Source of the DNA: Pelomyxa schiedti
Taxonomy: Eukaryota; Evosea; Pelobiontida; Pelomyxidae
Direction of reading: 5' to 3'
Length of the DNA: 64,000 nt
Assembly: GCA_020536535.1 (NCBI GenBank)
Contig: JAHLWZ010000187.1
Coordinates: 187,089-251,088, forward strand
Under the pieces are notes generated by a model. That model was not told where the DNA came from, made no database searches, and worked only from the letters and a program-made list of their open reading frames with translations. A program made the translations under genes and the position numbers. This document shows, in pieces, positions 61,711-64,000 of the stretch. Numbering within the stretch: the stretch's first letter is position 1; every line of letters begins with the position of its first letter.

Positions 61711-62374
61711 CATGGATACTGTGTTGTGACTGGTGATGTGTCGAGATAATATGTATCAGTGAGATACTAGTAACCGTGCGACATTTCTCTTCTGGAACAA
61801 GATAGTCTCAAAGAAACTCGAAATAGCATAAAATTGTGCTCAGTTGCACTGCCGTGGCTGATTGTATCACTGGTATTATTGATTGAACCTCCCCGAGTAC
61901 CAGGGAATTAATTTATGACGTACCACTTCGCTGAGGAAGAGTTAAGCAGCCTGAGGTTTGTCAATGGCAAAGAGTAGGTAGTAATAATCATATATCGCGT
62001 GTCTAGTGCCGATGGAAAAGAGATACCCATTGAAAATCCGAGGGTTGAAGTAGGGAAAACCACACAAACGAAAACAGGACGTAGGAACAGTTGATGGTTC
62101 TTACGTGGGGAATTGTTTCGTTGAGGACTAAGGAGTGCACACAAACCCATTTATGAAGATTTGCCTTTCAAATGAAACTGCCTCTCTCGTCATGCCAAAG
62201 GCATGGGGGTGCTGTGTCGCGCTCATTTTGTTTGTAGTTGCCAGCATTTCTCGGTGTTACTGTTGATCCATACTTTCTCATCGTCGTGGCACAAAATGAC
62301 AGGAACCACACGCCCACCAAGAGGGGTGTTTCGAATTTCTGGTTGCAACGGGCATAAAAAAAAACAAGCGAAAA
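61711..62374. other. Intergenic region
   Basis: About 660 bases between convergent genes. A minus-strand frame at 61908-62150 (80 codons) has no motif that I recognise and could be an extra 3' exon of the Pecanex gene. Nothing else is seen. Confidence 0.35.
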
Positions 62375-64000
62375 TTATTCACACATTTTCAACAAGGATT
62401 TTCCACCAGATGGACTGAGGTGGGGACTTGGCTTTGCTCTTGAGTATGATGTCGAGGAAAGGCCGGTACCTGTGTGAGCTTGGTTTAGCAACAGTGGTGG
62501 CACAGAGGGAGAAATGAGGGCATACGATGTAACCAGTGGAGATACAAACACGGGAATACCCACGGGGGGGTTACAAGCCTGACACACCATGTTTCTTGCT
62601 GTCGTGTTGAGCTGCTGTACAGACCCTCGCTCGGGGTTGGTGTTTCCAACATAAACTATCTCTTGCTGTTGGCCTGCCCACAATCCACGCACACTCTCGC
62701 GGTTGAATTTCACAAGCTACATTTTGTCAGTTTGGTGAATTGCAACTTATTTAAAAAGTAGACTGGGTATTGTAGTGCTGATTGGTGTTTTTATGTTGTG
62801 GGAAGGAAGAAGGAACAAACCCGGAATTTCACGTATCTGTACTGAAGCATAACAATGCTGAAGTCAATTGCGCTTGTGTCAGCATCCACATGCTTCCGCA
62901 GTGATAGCAGCTGTTTTGTGTTTGTAACCACAGATTGTGTCCACAAAGGGTCTGCCTCATGGCACACAATAAGCTCTTCGTCGTAGGCGCACAGCAATCC
63001 CAGTAGGATTCCTTATGACAAGATTACAGATGGAATTGGATGAGAAAGTGCAGAAAATATACTTGGATCTGACAAATCCTCAGAGGCGAGGACATCTTGG
63101 TGAAGTCGTAAACTTGTCTTCAGAGCTTTCCCTACAACATTTTCCTGAATGGTACAATGTCAAATGTGCCAAAGTACCCTCATAATAATATGCTAGGAAC
63201 ACACCAAGATAGATAATTCTGCAATAACCCACTCATCGAGTGGTGCTGTAACCCTGTAGTCACCCTGGAGAGAATGCATATTGTGAGTGAAATCAGAAAC
63301 CATTTTCGGAAGTTCCATATTCAACCTTTAAAATAGCGTATACTCTCTGTAAAAACAAATCTGTGTTGTAAATGCACTCCTGATTTACAACGAGAAGCCT
63401 TCTGCCCAGTAGACTAATGGCAAAACACAGCAGGGACACGTGGGGTGGAATAGGTACTTTCAAATTTGGTACTTCTTCTGAAATTGAGGGCTGCTTGGGG
63501 TCTGGTGACGGTTCCCTCTGATGAGAATTTCTCCTATTACTATTGAGTGTTGTTAGTATGTTATTTGGGGGTGGTGCCAGCACACCTGGTAAGTTCATTG
63601 CTGCAAAATGTCATCCAGTCATTGAAAGTGTGCATGTAGGAGGAGAAAGTGATGCCACCCATTTCTTTATCAAAGTCATCATCTTTAAACGACAGTCAAA
63701 TATTGTCAAAGATGGGGAATTGTAAGGACCTATCCCTGCATTGAACAAGGAATCCTCATCGACAAAAGTTGGCAATTGATAATTATCAGAAAGAAGTGCC
63801 ATCAATTCAGGATTATCCAACCAACTTCCCAGCTTAGGTGAGCTTAATGTGTGGTATATCAAACTACTGACAAAATTTCTGCCATTCAAGTTATACTGTA
63901 GTTTAATCCATCTGTGGAATGGGAACCTGATGAACACTTTCCGTAGCCCAAAAGTATTGAACATGGGTGTAGCAGGAAGCAGAGCGATACTGTAGGTATT
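62375..64000 (-). CDS. PCNX: Pecanex homologue, C-terminal part
   Basis: The C-terminal domain of the Pecanex family, multi-pass ER/Golgi membrane proteins linked in animals to Notch signalling. In order on the minus strand: SLIYHTLSSPKLGSWLDN; ISLLGRRLLV; DEELIVCHEADPLWTQSVVTNT followed by LLSLRKHV; IVMLQYRYVKF; then NRESVRGLWAGQQQE, NTNPERGSVQQLNTTARNM, CNPPVGIPVFVSPLVTSY, the most diagnostic block. Introns near 63610, 63260-63040 and 62720-62790 join these. The membrane-spanning N-terminal part lies beyond the window. The 3' tail after SPLVTSY is low in complexity; stop 62375 is the simplest end. Confidence 0.85.

Noticed and set aside
1-64000. Operon or bacterial gene-cluster organisation
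   Set aside because: Genes have spliceosomal introns, alternate strands and show no ribosome-binding sites or shared pathway.

Overview
This window is nuclear DNA from a single-celled eukaryote. Nearly every gene is broken by very short GT..AG introns, most of them about 35-80 bases. Genes lie on both strands with only 100-400 bases between them, and proteins carry long Ser/Thr/Pro/Gln runs. The repertoire (MCM7, MED12, cullin, Rab1, Pecanex, TKL receptor kinase, Hint and Sel1 proteins) suggests an amoebozoan. The style of the lineage-specific families recalls Archamoebae such as Pelomyxa or Mastigamoeba, but this is inference. A run of exactly 100 N (30462-30561) shows it is a draft scaffold.

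Layout, left to right. 1-11.7 kb: 3' end of a phosphate/H+ symporter, a pentameric ligand-gated channel homologue (minus), a divergent cullin, a NAPE-PLD-like metallohydrolase and a TENT5/FAM46 poly(A) polymerase. 12.5-17 kb: a long minus-strand gene that I read as an atypical protein kinase fused to 12 Sel1 repeats. 17.6-19.2 kb: a decayed DNA transposon; a shorter relic sits at 38.4 kb. 19.5-24.3 kb: a multidomain Rho-like/kelch/F-box/Hint gene and an NDP-kinase-like gene. 24.5-29.7 kb (minus): a von Willebrand A domain fused to a Ras-like GTPase. 29.9-33.5 kb: two membrane-protein genes, one cut by the gap. 34.0-38.0 kb (minus): MCM7 and a CHY zinc-finger protein. 39.4-43.9 kb: a receptor-like TKL kinase. 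44.0-53.6 kb (minus): a secreted protein of unknown function and MED12. 53.8-64 kb: Rab1-like GTPase, a lineage-specific gene with a decayed inverted paralogue, a protein with two Nop N-terminal domains, two small membrane proteins (one with a duplicated exon) and the 3' part of a Pecanex homologue.

These are independent eukaryotic transcription units and I see no operon-like system. A signalling theme does recur: a ligand-gated channel, a TKL receptor, unusual GTPase fusions, ubiquitin-ligase parts (cullin, F-box/kelch) and lipid-signal hydrolysis. The most novel items are domain architectures: vWA plus Ras-like GTPase, degenerate Rho plus kelch plus F-box plus Hint, and kinase plus Sel1. 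Exon boundaries were worked out by hand from reading-frame continuity and splice consensus. Junctions that I could not make fit are flagged.
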